Below, piece by piece: positions 24,403-35,723 of a DNA stretch of 64,000 nucleotides. This DNA comes from Eutypella sp. D-1 (lineage: Eukaryota > Ascomycota > Sordariomycetes > Xylariales > Diatrypaceae), in the NCBI GenBank assembly GCA_023313575.1, contig JAJTTP010000027.1, positions 402,971 to 466,970 of the forward strand, given 5' to 3'. The notes beneath the pieces are model-generated. The model saw nothing but the letters and a program-made list of their open reading frames with translations. It had not been told where the DNA came from and did no database searches. Made by a program: the position numbers and the translations under genes. The stretch's first letter is position 1. Each line of letters starts with the position of its first letter.

Positions 24403-25303
24403 ATGAAGATCCTCTCCATCATCGTAGTTGGCCTCTCGGCCGCGGTAGAAGCGGTCTACGTGGCATCGGTCGAGACATCGAATGCGTGGGTATGCGATGC
24501 GAACCGCGGCATCGACATTGACTTCACACCACCATCGCCGTATCACGAATCCATCGAAGCCGACTTTCCGACCCTCCGGCTTGTCGAGACCCAGCCGGCC
24601 CACGGCAATCCCGCCGGCCCCGCGACCACGGGCTGCGGCGCGACGATCGAGTTCAGGGATTGGTCCACTTCCGTGCACTTTGCCATCAAAGAGGTCACTT
24701 TCTCGGGCCGCCTCAACCTCACTGAGACCGACTATTTGTACCATCTTGGCGCTAAAGTCGAGTTCGTTGTTACGCACCAGCAAAATACTATCCCGATCAA
24801 GTACCCTCTCGTTCACGACTATAATTCATCTACGCTGGTAGGTTTACCATGATGCAATCAATATAGCTTGACTATAGGGGGGGATGGATTGCAACCGCTC
24901 CACTGGCAGCCTTGACTCTATTATATCTCGGGCGCTTTGCTGACATGGCAACCTTGCCCAGATCGACGAAGTCTGGGATCCCAAGATCGGGAACGAGACA
25001 TACCTGGACGACTTCGAATTCACAGGGGAGATCACCGACGGTAAATGGTCGCCATGTTTCAGGGGAACGGAAGGATATGGGGACATCACGAAGATGAACT
25101 TCGACGTCTCGGCCGTAGCGGCGGCACCAGGGAGGGGGCCCCTGGTGAGCTTACTGACTTCTGGTCTGCATGTGCGATACGGCCTCGTCTGGGAAGAGTG
25201 CTACCCGCCCACAACCACCTGGTCTCAGACGTATATCAAGGGCTGGGAGAGTTGCACGTACCGTCAAGATAACGAGACGTCTAAAAGACATGCCTTATTC
25301 TAG
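24403..25303 (+). CDS. Secreted DUF4360-like protein
   Basis: Exons 24403-24837 and 24962-25303 join in phase to give 258 residues. Seen: a signal peptide (MKILSIIVVGLSAAVEAVYV), several N-glycosylation sites (NLT, NSS, NET), and a pattern that fits DUF4360: GCGATIEF, FAIKEVTFSG, a KWSPC motif and, near the end, YGLVWEEC. DUF4360 proteins are small secreted fungal proteins of unknown function. The 3' exon is certain because it continues the family pattern; read without splicing, exon 1 stops four codons past the donor. It is the first accessory-type gene after the housekeeping block. The DUF assignment rests on motif spacing only. Confidence 0.7.
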
Positions 25304-26116
25304 GATCACTTGCCATCTGCGACCTGGCCATTTGAGTCTCCGGATGGCAGTGCCTCGTCGGATATTCTAGCTATGAATATCACCTTAAAATTGCCGAAGG
25401 CGGTAGCTGATCATTGCCTTGAGTTGAATCTAATAGTTGTGTTATATGTTTGCTTAGCTTTAGGTATTGTGGTGATGCTAAAAAGTAAATGTGCCTGTAG
25501 GCTAGGGTGTGGCCTATATACTGGCCGTAGTCTCCTTGATGTTTGGTCGGAGTCGCAAGGCTTCCTGGCCGGAGAGACACCATTTTCAAGACACAGTTGG
25601 CACCTCCGTACTACTCCTCTATCCGGCGATATGCTGTAGATAGTCAAGCCCCTATAGTGGGTCCTTTAGGATAGGGGAATACCTAGGTACCTAAGGATCG
25701 AATCTAGTAGGGTGGAACATCTAGGTGTTTTACTTACGTCTACGAAACCAGGTTGGGTCGAAAAATCTGACACTGGGACCGCTTTGTGGGACCCCACCAA
25801 CCACGGACCTGTCTACTGGCCAGCCTTTTTGAACCTGCGAGCTGTGGCCTCTCGCTGGTTTTCCTGATCCCGAAGAAGCGAAATTGGCGAACAAGTAACG
25901 TCAACGGGATCGACGCCGGCATCGCGATCGCCAAGGCACGATTCCACCTCAAATAGGACTAGCCTTCTGAAATTTGAACGTCCCGTTGCATTGATCTACG
26001 GGAAGTTCAGCCGAGATCTAATTCAGATCCTAGAGAAGAAAAAGGTTCTATGACAATGTGCACTACCCTCCCATGCAAATGCGTAACAACACATGCACAC
26101 AGTCCTAGAAGCCTGG
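25304..26116. other. Intergenic
   Basis: Between the DUF4360-like gene and the PAD1 stop. Short frames on both strands show no motifs. No gene called. Confidence 0.5.
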
Positions 26117-26812
26117 CTATTCTTTCTTAAACCCTTCCCACCGAGAGAAATCTGCCGTATCCAAATCGAATAAATCTAATATCCTCCCAACACTGTGATC
26201 GACGAGATCATCCACGGATGATGGCCGGATGTAGAACGCTGGGACGGGAGGAAATATGATAGCCCCGTTCTGCGTCGCAGACAGCATGTTCTGGAGATGG
26301 ATTCCGCTGAGGGGACACTCCCGCGCGACCAGGACGAGCCGGTGCCGCTCTTTTAGAACTACGTCCGCAGAGCGAGCGATCAGGTCGTCGCAGTATCCCG
26401 AGCTGATGGCGGCGAGCGTCTTCATGCTGCAGGGCACGACTACCATGCCATCCACCCGGAACGAGCCGCTCGCAATAGGCGCAGCCATGTCGTAGTTACT
26501 GTAGACGTGGTCGGCGAGGGCGCGGACATTGGCGGGCGTGTAGTCTGTTTCGTATTTCAAAGTGTTTTCTGCCCACTTGCTCATGACGAGGTGCGTCTCG
26601 ACATTGAGGCGGCGCAGGGCGATCAGAGTCTTGATCCCTAAGATGGTACCTGTAGCACCTGTCAAGGCGACAATGATCCTTTTCCGTCGTCCGGATCCAT
26701 GCTGTATTTGGCTGGTGGAAGCGATCGAAGATTGACTTGCTGACATATTCGTATTGGAGGTATGCCAGTAAGATACTTTAGATATGAACAGTATCAGCTC
26801 TGGTATACGCAT
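26117..26812 (-). CDS. PAD1: Flavin prenyltransferase PAD1/UbiX
   Basis: A single exon; 231 residues from the ATG at 26812. The first 22 residues could be a mitochondrial leader; an alternative ATG at 26746 gives MSASQSS. Seen: the flavoprotein fold start IIVALTGATGTILGIK, SKWAENTL, the PCSMKTLAAIS loop and the C-terminal LVARECPLSGIHLQNML typical of UbiX/Pad1. Family knowledge: it adds a dimethylallyl unit to FMN to make the prenylated FMN cofactor of UbiD-type decarboxylases. Its partner FDC1 is the next gene, divergently transcribed. Confidence 0.95.
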   Translation of the reverse strand: MRIPELILFISKVSYWHTSNTNMSASQSSIASTSQIQHGSGRRKRIIVALTGATGTILGIKTLIALRRLNVETHLVMSKWAENTLKYETDYTPANVRALADHVYSNYDMAAPIASGSFRVDGMVVVPCSMKTLAAISSGYCDDLIARSADVVLKERHRLVLVARECPLSGIHLQNMLSATQNGAIIFPPVPAFYIRPSSVDDLVDHSVGRILDLFDLDTADFSRWEGFKKE

Positions 26813-27394
26813 GAAGAATAGGCAGCGTGGCCAGCAGCGAACCAGTGCAAGCGACCATGAACGTCACTTTCCCTTGCAGTATGACATAGCCTTAGCAAAT
26901 AGGATCTAACTGGTGCTAGAAGTCCGAGCTGTACGACGGCATGAGTGGGTTTTCATGGCAATAAGCGGCGGGAATAAGGTATCCAGCCAACGACAATGCT
27001 GCTGTGGAGGGCTGTCTCGGGCAACCCACACCACACCTTGACAACGGGATCAGCACCGGGTCTAAGTCGAACTATATGGGGCTCACTATTGGACCCTGCC
27101 CAAAAACGAGAGCCGCACCTGCTTGGCAGCATCGGGGCGGAGCACCACAGACCATTCGGCTCGCGACATTGGACCGAGGGCATTCATCAGATACTGTGCC
27201 AAGACATGGACATAATGAATCGGACGTCAGACAGTGATAACTTACCATCTGATTTGCCCCGATCACTGCTACCCAACTCAAGCCCCAGTATAAGACTCAC
27301 GTCGACTGCGCTTCCGAGGTCAGCACAATAACGCATCAGCGCCGAGAAAGCTCTGTGGAAGGAGGTCGAGCTCGACTTAACATTTTGATTCACA
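26813..27394. promoter_or_regulatory. Shared PAD1-FDC1 divergent promoter
   Basis: This 582 bp interval lies between the two ATGs of a cofactor maker and its client enzyme, so co-regulation is likely. I see no unambiguous TATA box or repeated operator. The short frames inside are not supported as genes. Confidence 0.55.
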
Positions 27395-28921
27395 ATGGCC
27401 GTGGCATTGCTACCTCACGAGACTGACAGACTACCTGCCGAAAGCTTTCGCAAGTTCATTTCGGAACTCTATCAAGAGGATGACCTGGCTGTAATTACAG
27501 AAGAGGTGGATCCTTACCTCGAAGCGGCTGCTATCACTCGAAAGGCATGTGAAACAGAGGACAAGGCCCCTCTATTCAACAACTTGAAGGGATGCCACCC
27601 TGGAGGTCTGTTTCGCATCCTGGGTGCGCCGGTAGGGGCTAGCTCACTACCCGGGAAACGCTTCATCCGAATAGCTAAGTCACTTGGACTACCCTCCACT
27701 GCCAGCGGGCACGACATTGTCCAAAAGGTCAACGCTGCGAAACGACTGCCCCAAGTGCCACCCAAGGAAGTCTCATCAGGCTCGGTTAAGGAATTTAAGC
27801 TCTTCGGGGATGAGATCGACTTGACCACTCTCCCGAATCCTTATGTGCACCAGGACGACGGTGGGAAGTTCGTACAAACCTTCGGCATGTTCATTGTGCA
27901 GAGTCCCGACGGATCGTGGGTGAATTGGTCCATCACCCGAGGTATGCTGCACGACAAGAGGTCCTTGGTTTGCCCCGTGATCCCCAGGCAGGACATCGGG
28001 GTGATCCGGCAGATGTGGATGGACAGAGGGCAGGACATGCCGTTTGCCCTGTGCTTCGGCGTCCCCCCTGCTGCCATCATGGTCAGCGGAATGCCGCTCC
28101 CCAAGGGGGTCAACGAGACAGGCTTCATCGGCGCGTTGACCGGAAACCCTGTGGAGGTGACCAAATGCGAAACCAATGACATTCGCGTGCCTGCTGACGC
28201 CGAGATTGTAATGGAAGGAGTCGTGTCCAGGTCAGAGACTGCCAGCGAAGGGCCCATGGCCGAGTATCACGGCCTCATATTTCCCGGAGAGGCCAAGCAG
28301 TGCCCCGTGTTCAAGATCGACGCCATCACGTACCGGAAAGACCCCATTTTGCCGATGTGTGTGACAGGAAGAGCCCCGGAGGAAAGCGAGACCGTGTGGG
28401 GATTGATGCAGACTGCCGAGGTTCTCAACATCTGTCAGGATGCGGGTCTCCCCGTCACCATGGTCTGGAACCCCTTTGAATCACACTGTCTGTGGTTCGT
28501 CCTCCAGGTAGACAGACAGAAGCTGCGCGAACTCAACACGAACATGGAGGAGTTCAGCCAGAAAGTGGGCCATACGGTCTTCGGTTCCAAGCCGGGGTTC
28601 TACATTCCTATAGTGTACTTGATAGGGGAGGACATCGACCCGACCAACCTCAAGGACGTCATCTGGGCCAACGCTACGCGGTGCCAGCCGCGAAAGAGCG
28701 AGTTCTTCTTCGACCAGTATCCAAACATCCCTCTGATTCCCTACGTATCCCATGGAGAAAAGGATGGCCCATATCATACCAAGGTCGTTCGGTGCTGCTT
28801 ATTCGCTGAGGAGTTCTCGCGCGAACTGGTATGGAGAGAAGCTTCCTTCCGGGCCAACTATCCCAAGGCTATCCAGGATAAGGTTGATCAGATATGGACT
28901 TCATGGGGATTCAGAAACTAG
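27395..28921 (+). CDS. FDC1: Prenyl-FMN-dependent ferulic/cinnamic acid decarboxylase FDC1 (UbiD family)
   Basis: A single exon of 508 residues, the usual length for fungal Fdc1. Seen: NWSITRGMLHDKRSL with the cofactor-side Arg, and EGPMAEYHGLIFPGE, whose two Glu are spaced as in the catalytic E-R-E triad of Aspergillus Fdc1. The frame starts MAVALLPHETDRLP and is unbroken. Family knowledge: it decarboxylates cinnamic, ferulic, coumaric or sorbic acids through a cycloaddition with prenylated FMN, often as detoxification of plant acids. Divergent neighbour PAD1 provides the cofactor. The substrate here is not determined. Confidence 0.95.
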   Translation: MAVALLPHETDRLPAESFRKFISELYQEDDLAVITEEVDPYLEAAAITRKACETEDKAPLFNNLKGCHPGGLFRILGAPVGASSLPGKRFIRIAKSLGLPSTASGHDIVQKVNAAKRLPQVPPKEVSSGSVKEFKLFGDEIDLTTLPNPYVHQDDGGKFVQTFGMFIVQSPDGSWVNWSITRGMLHDKRSLVCPVIPRQDIGVIRQMWMDRGQDMPFALCFGVPPAAIMVSGMPLPKGVNETGFIGALTGNPVEVTKCETNDIRVPADAEIVMEGVVSRSETASEGPMAEYHGLIFPGEAKQCPVFKIDAITYRKDPILPMCVTGRAPEESETVWGLMQTAEVLNICQDAGLPVTMVWNPFESHCLWFVLQVDRQKLRELNTNMEEFSQKVGHTVFGSKPGFYIPIVYLIGEDIDPTNLKDVIWANATRCQPRKSEFFFDQYPNIPLIPYVSHGEKDGPYHTKVVRCCLFAEEFSRELVWREASFRANYPKAIQDKVDQIWTSWGFRN

Positions 28922-31795
28922 GTAGATTGGTGGTCTAGCAATCTCTTGAGAGGTGACATCTAAACTTCCTATAAAGGGTCACTCATCGAAGCTGATAGTA
29001 TGTAGTGGTAATGTGTCCAGTGATGGGTTCGAGATCGGTCTGGTTTCTTTCCAACTTATGCTGCCGATGATCCCCGGTCTGAACAACCTGCAACGAGAGG
29101 GTGGCCCATTCTCCTAGAACCCCTACTCTAGTCCCTGCACGATTAATAGAAGTGATCAAGTTGTAAAACCACACCCTCCCCCCCTTCCTGATTTTGGACT
29201 TGCCAAGGCGAACATCTATTTTGTACTGCTTAGCTGTGTTACGTGGCAGACTTAACTTGGTCTCTTTAATACCCAACAAAGAAGCAAGGCGGTCCCGAAA
29301 AGCCCCCGGCCTTGTATTGCTACAGTAGGATTTCGTTTGCATGACCACCAATCAGCCCATTAGGAGCACTCCGTCATTATTTGTGAATGCTTCGCGCTAT
29401 TTTCTTTAACGCAAACGTGCAGGCCCAAACCCCTCTCTAGTACAGATTATTGGCGACAGGCTTCTACGCCTATTGTTCACTTTCACTTTTTGCGCAACTA
29501 TTGGATTCCGCATTTGCAGTGGATAGGGTTTGGCAGAAATGTATCACACGGAGGCCTATAAGATTGGTGACCAATGCCAAGACCGCGATGAGAAAGGATT
29601 GGTGGAGAACGGCAGATCACCGCGTTATAGGTGCTGGTTAAGCAGGAATCACCTTAGCTACTGCAAGGCCGGGTTCAGCTCAGCAATACATTACTCAATG
29701 ACATATCCTTTTTGGGTCTGTTTCAGCTGCTATCGAGCTATGAAAACTCATGCTAATATACGTAGGCGAGCTTAAGGACAGTTTCCTAATTCTCAGTCGC
29801 CCACTCTCGCGTGAGTCTTGGTGCTGCACCCTAAGGATTATGATCCTACGGGCATACAGTCGCTGCACGAGAAGGTGGGGACATAATTAGCAGGTGCCTG
29901 CTATAGGGGCTGGAAAGCGCAATGTCATCTGATATTTTGATCCGCTGAGAGACACGCCCCGCGGAATCATTCCCGTAGGCTTTTGTCACGCGAAAAAAAA
30001 ACGACGCCTTTAATAGCGCTATTGCAATAATGGTGTATATCTTGGTTGTGACAGCTTTGTCATAGTCGGTGTCACAGGGAGGGACGGAACCTTGGCAGCG
30101 ATCCCTGTTAGTCACGTGATAGCGGACGGGTATATCAATTGGGCCTGTGCGGGGTTAGGAGACTTCTCCTCTTTCCCTTCTTCTTTTCCTTCTTTCCCCA
30201 AAGACCTTAGGACCATAACCGTTTATTATCAAATGAATAAACGTATCAAAGAATACAGATATTCCAAGCCGGGATAGCCCTCCCACCTTGTGACAGTCGG
30301 TGGTCTGACCCTTTCTAGCTAAACTGGCAATGTCGCTTTAGTGTCGGGGTTGAGTAGCATCGAATACTCCCATATATACACACAGAGAGACTAATTAGCA
30401 TAAGAGCAAGTCAAGGAATTATGCGTTTAGTTCAGGTACTGTCTAAATACATCATGAAGCTCATTGATTTTTAGGTATGCCCCGACTTGAATGGATTTGG
30501 CTCCTCGTTCAAGTCCTTCATGGACAGACCGCTACGGTCTAGTCGAGCATTGACTGTCCCCTCAAAATTCTCAAGCCATAATCAATCTCCAGTCTCTCTC
30601 TCCAGCTCTATCCATTATTCTAGCAAATTATAATAACAACCCAAGGTGCAGGCGGTATGTATTGAGGCTGGCACGGGCGAGTGCACCAGGGTGCTGGTGG
30701 CGGAGGAGGATAGCAGACTTGGTAGCACGGCATTGCTGTCGTAGGAGTTACGTCTGAAAGCTAAGTGTTGTTTTGATATAAAACAAGGCTCGCGATTTGC
30801 GGTGGAGTTTCGGGCTTGCTTTCACACCGTGACATGATTCAGTATCACTGATATCTATGGAATAGGGGTGCTTGCTATGAATGAAGATGGGACTTACCTT
30901 GAGTATATTGGCGTTTTTCAGATATGCAGAGAATTTCGGAAGCGAGAAGCAAAGGCAAAGGTCTTGTCTTGTCATGCGAGGACAGCCCTTAAATATTATT
31001 CAAGCCCAGGAGTAAAATCGCTCAGAATGACTTTTGCTCGGCTTTTTGTGCAGGTTGCTCCTGTAGCCGCTTGTTTGCTAATGCTACTTAGAAACTTTTA
31101 ACAGCGATTATATCACCTTACCTAGATAATTTAGTAAAGCCAAGGAAATTTCCTTAGGACTATTCCGCCGGAGAGTGAAAAGGGGTACCCATGCAGATGA
31201 TTCAGAGGTTGTATCCCGAATCGATAATGCCGGGTACAACATCCATCTCGCGTAGGAAGTGATGTAGCTGCATAAGGGGGGGGGTGTCAAGCATTTGTCT
31301 ACCGACTATTGGATAGGAAGCAAAACAGAGCTGCGTTTATTCCGAGGATAATCTCACTCCTCCTCCCTGCCTCTTTATCCTTTTCGCATCATATGACTGT
31401 ACCGCGGAACGTTCTAGAGTCCTATAGCTTTTAGAACATAGTCTAGTGTTTGTAAACTGCGAGGCACTTTGATTCAAAGGGAGACCAACCCGAAGTCTAT
31501 GAGATTCTATTGGTAGAATCTGTACGAAGATGTCCCCGGAAGTACTCGGCGATCACAATACAGTGCATACGAGAGAGAGCTCATCTACGCGCGGAAGAAT
31601 AAACACAGAATGACACACGGATAGAGAGTGGGAGGGTAAGGGATGAAGAGGGGTAAATGAGTAGACATACATAAAAGGCTAGGTATATATAACTATGTCT
31701 GACTTGTTCTACGAGGCAAAACTTAACGATTTCCTTCTAACTAATTGCAATCCAAAGGTGCACACCAAATCGACAATCGAAATATCAGCATCAAG
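28922..31795. other. Gene-poor accessory interval
   Basis: About 2.9 kb with no supported gene. A minus-strand open frame at 28983-29351 (122 codons) and a plus-strand frame at 29530-29775 (Cys-containing) have no recognisable domain and may be remnants. The base composition looks more AT-rich than the housekeeping block. A TATA box for the peroxiredoxin lies at the right end. Confidence 0.45.
31684..31691 (+). promoter_or_regulatory. TATA box of the peroxiredoxin gene
   Basis: TATATATA, 105 bp before the ATG at 31796; a good distance for a fungal core promoter. Confidence 0.5.
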
Positions 31796-33065
31796 ATGTC
31801 TCAGAAGAAGATTTCGTGAGTGTTGTTCTGTCGGAGTGCTACTCCTTCTCCCTGAACAGGCTTTGACAACTTGGACGAACAGATTGCAGCTTGGCCATAC
31901 TGCCCCAGACTTTCAAGCCGAGTCGACCCAGGTACAGTTCCGTAACTGATAGCTCTCGCTTATCCAGCCCGACTCCTTTCAACTTCTGTCCTTCTCTTTT
32001 CTCGGTTTCATTTCTCTGGATCTTTGGCTTCTGCTATACAAAAGCTTCTCTCTGACCGACGTACAGGGACATATCCACTTCCACGACTGGATTGGCAGAG
32101 ACGTAAGAGTATCCGATTAGCAACATAACTCGTAGCATGCATACTGAATATTATCGAGGCAAAGAAACAATGGACGGTTCTCATGGCTCACCCCTTCGGT
32201 ATGTCACTATGCCTCAATCAACAGCCATTCGCTAGAAGTTCTTCACGAGCGACACCGAAGAAAAGGATTTGACGAAGAGCTTCGATATAGAGAATCAGGT
32301 GTCTACCACCGAGATTGCATATGGGGAGTTCCTCACTGAGCACTTCGCGATGCGTAATGCCAAGCTCATTGCCATCATCCCGGATACCCTGGAGAGCATC
32401 CGAAAGTGGCAAGGAACCATCGAGGCTGCTGCGCAGAAGCCCATCACGATGCCAATTGTAGCCGACGTGAAAAAGTCCATTGCTCACTCCTATAACATGT
32501 AAGGCCTCGCTCTGAGTACTTCAACTCAGGGGGAAGAAGACACGTTGTGTCCAACCAACGATTGAAAACTTACCTGGAGCAGGATCGACATTACGGATGA
32601 TGGAGTCGAGACCGAGAACGAGACCATTCACGACGTGATAATCATCGATCCGGACAAGGTCGTCCAAGCCATCTTCAGCTACCCTCCCTCGGTTGGCATG
32701 AGCCCCCAGGAGGTATTACGAGTCCTCGACGCACTCCAGACTCCCGACCAGTCCGTATACCCTTCATATCCTCATGTCGTTTTAATCCTAGGGTATACTG
32801 ACGCCTACGAAACAGTGTTGCTACACCTGCTGGCTGGAACCCTGGCGACAAAGTCGTTGCTCACCATGCCGTTGATCTGAATGAGGCTCACGTACGCTTC
32901 CATTTTATTACCTTCTGTTCTTCCATCCCCGATTGAAGCGCAGTGCTCGGTTAAAGATAAAGAATACATTCACAGAACTGATATTGTGCATAGTCCAAGT
33001 TCGACAAGGTGGATACCTATGTGGATGGACTTCACTTCGCTCACGTCGAAGTTGTTGAGAAGTAA
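31796..33065 (+). CDS. 1-Cys peroxiredoxin (PRDX6-like) with Ser at the peroxidatic position
   Basis: Eight exons fit in phase: 31796-31815, 31883-31931, 32067-32102, 32165-32198, 32291-32498, 32583-32750, 32816-32891 and 33000-33065, giving 218 residues, near the family 220. Seen: LGHTAPDFQAEST, HFHDWIGRD, QWTVLMAHPF, then VSTTEIAYGEF where the family has PVCTTE, AMRNAKLIAI, IIIDPDKVVQAIFSYPPSVGMS, VLRVLDALQ, VATPAGWNPGDKVV. The codon aligned with the peroxidatic Cys is TCT (Ser). Family knowledge: that Cys attacks peroxides, so this protein should lack normal activity. The join 32198/32291 is the weak point: a shorter intron ending at 32224 keeps the frame but reads into TAG at 32233-32235. 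It is therefore either an intact Ser variant or a decaying copy. Confidence 0.75.
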
Positions 33066-34393
33066 GCCGAGCCTCAGCGTATATTAGTATGAGTTGGATA
33101 TCGATGGTAAAGGTACATGCTTGGCCTGGGTAGTAAGAAATTCAATATAAGGCGGCTTTTCTAGTACCGTAGTGACCTTTGTTCCACGTCAACCGTTGAA
33201 GTCAAGTATTGCATGTGTTTCTTGGCGTCTGTGCCCCACAGAGCGAAGGACCCAAGGCAATTGCCAGGATCTTCAACACGGGCGACGCTTAAGTATTTGG
33301 AACGGAAAACAAGTGGCTGGATGTGAATCAAGGTGCATCGATGGCAATTACCGTATAATTCGCAAAGTCAAGCAATGCCGGAGTCGGTATTTTTGACACA
33401 CTGACATTGTTATGATAGTGTCAATCGATGCAATAGAGCTAATCGCCAAGAAAGGTCTACCATGTTGAGCTATCAGGGACTGCTTTAGAACGGGCACGGG
33501 CACGGGCACTCTGCGAAAACGGAAACGATGGAACTAAATATTCATTCAATGAACTCTATCGCTGGACCGCCAGCTGATATACTGGTGATGAAAAAAACCA
33601 TCCGCAAGCAAGAAGTTCGATGTGTGAGTAATGATGATGAAAAAGGAAGTAGATTCAGGGGTATCGGTTCCGAAGCATACATCTATGGATAGCTATACTA
33701 ATGGTAAATGGGCCCGTTAGTGGAGCTATCGGCCTCTACAGTCCCTACGAACCGACCTGGGGGATGCATTATTCAGCTAAGTACCTAGCTAGGTGTCTCA
33801 TAATGCTGCCGAGGTTAATGTGGATAGTGCCGATGGCTCAGTGAATCGGTCGCTTCTCTTTCAAAGCCATTCTCGTATTGAGTCGAGGGTCTCGTTGCTG
33901 CCTCTTGGCATCACATTAATAGGTGTCACAACGGTCTCTAGCCAGGAGCTGGTCTGGATCTGGAAGCTTTGCAGGCTCGGCTAGGACCTTGTCTGAAGGC
34001 TCTTCGTGGATACGAACTGCCGGACTCTGCCACAGTCCAGCGCGGGTGCCATTGGCGTATTCAAGTCGAGGCTATGCTACTAGTCATGTATGATGTGGCG
34101 CAGCGCCGAAGTAATAAAACTAATAGGCTGATAGGGCACTCTTCGAATACTATTATCTTGGCATCATAGAATTTTTTTCCTCGAAGCTGACGAACGAAAC
34201 AAAATTTCCATAATTAGTAGATATGCTAGATTTAGACCTTGTGATAGTAGTTCGTATAATATTCTATATAATGTCTTCCCCATACCAAGTAATTATACAA
34301 TTACCAGTTGTTGAGATGATGCACCAGTTTTTAATGCAAATCTACTAATACGTCCATTTCTGATTACTTAAGTTATATGAAGAAGAGTAGACG
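33066..34393. other. Intergenic, AT-rich
   Basis: 1.3 kb without supported genes; the last 250 bp before the BTB gene are strongly AT-rich. Confidence 0.5.
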
Positions 34394-35557
34394 ATGTCGG
34401 AGCCTCCGATAGAATTTGATCGCCGAGGTGATCTCACACTCCGAGTCGGCCCTCCAGATGCCATAACCTCCAATTCGTTTCTCGTCTGTTCGCGCACTAT
34501 GGCGCGGATCTCGCCCGTTTTCGACCGCATGCTTTACGGGTCTTTCGTCGAGTCAAAGTCTGCCACTGACGGTGGGGCTAAAGGTTGGGTCGTCGATCTC
34601 CCGGCGGATGACCCAGCTTCCCTCGCCATCCTTGTCCGCATAGCACACGGTCACTTCAACGAGGTGCCCAAAGCGCTCTCCATCGACACTCTGTATTCGC
34701 TCACCACGCTGACGCACTACTACGATGCGACGCCGGCCCTAATACCTTGGATCGATACGTGGCTGGTGTCGGTTGACGATATATGGCGGGACTCGGACGT
34801 CCTCATGCCCAAGTTCCTATGGGTCACTTGGGAGCTGGGCCGGAAGATGCTATTCAAAGCCGCCGCGCGTCGGTTATTGACTGAAGCTCCTGCTTCAATC
34901 CTGGACTCTTACCCTCCATCACGAGACTTGCTGATGCCGCCGGACATAATGGGTAACATACCAATTCCAGACACGCGTAAAACGAAATGAGACTAATTTC
35001 GGCAGAGAGCATTGCGCGAATCCGGCTGGAAACCATCCAAGCCTTCTTGGATGTTTTCCGCGATATAGTAGAGAGGTTGCTTGTGGTGGATGAGAACCCT
35101 CGATGGTAACCAACCTTCTTCTTTGCTGTATCTCTGTTTAGTCTCCCTGCGAACGAGGTCATGCCAGAGTCATTCGCTAAGCGGTCTCAGGTTCAAGTCA
35201 GCACGGGCTAACTCCGAACTTTTCAGGTGCCGGCACGCATCGTTCATGGGCCACCACAGATGCGAATCCATGATCCTGGGCTCGATGACGTTCTGCCTGG
35301 CTAGAGCCGGCCTCTGGCCCCTCCCAGAGGCGACGGATGTCGAGGAGAGCGTGGTGGAGCTCTACACGAAGTTGGTGAATCTGGTCATACACGACATCGG
35401 ACGGCCATCACCGAAGAGCGTCGAAGACCACAGCCAGTGTAACCCGATACGGTTCCTAATGGATAACATCAAAAGCATCATCGACAACATCCCAGACCCA
35501 GTCACCGAGGTTCACGCAACACATTTGGAGACGAGAGCTAGACAGCTGAGCACCTAG
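34394..35557 (+). CDS. BTB/POZ-domain protein
   Basis: Exons 34394-34952, 35006-35105 and 35227-35557 join in phase to give 329 residues. Seen: an N-terminal BTB-like segment (GDLTLRVGPPDA, FLVCSRTMARISPVFDRML, then VVDLPADDPASLAILVRIAHG, YSLTTLTHYYDAT) of the type seen in large fungal families, then a helical C-terminal half with no recognised domain. Family knowledge: these proteins mediate dimerisation or act as Cullin-3 adaptors, but most fungal paralogues are uncharacterised. They are frequent in accessory regions. No kelch or other substrate-binding repeat is seen. Confidence 0.8.
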
Positions 35558-35723
35558 TGGATTGTCATGATATGCAGTGCTGTCCAAGCTCGTATCCTAA
35601 CAGTGTCTTATTGCCCAATGTCCGAAGCTCAACTTGTGATACCTATGGCTGGGGCTGCACAATGAGCAGTAACTAGCACCACTACCGCCCGACAGCGTCC
35701 AAGTCGATGTTGTGATTCCCTAC

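Noticed and set aside
28983..29351. 122-codon minus-strand frame, faintly integrase-like (LLGIKETKLSLP)
   Set aside because: The similarity is too weak and the rest of a retroelement is missing; kept only as a remark in the interval entry.
32199..32235. Peroxiredoxin called a plain pseudogene because of TAG 32233-32235
   Set aside because: A longer intron to 32290 removes it and keeps the phase and family alignment; left open as a finding.
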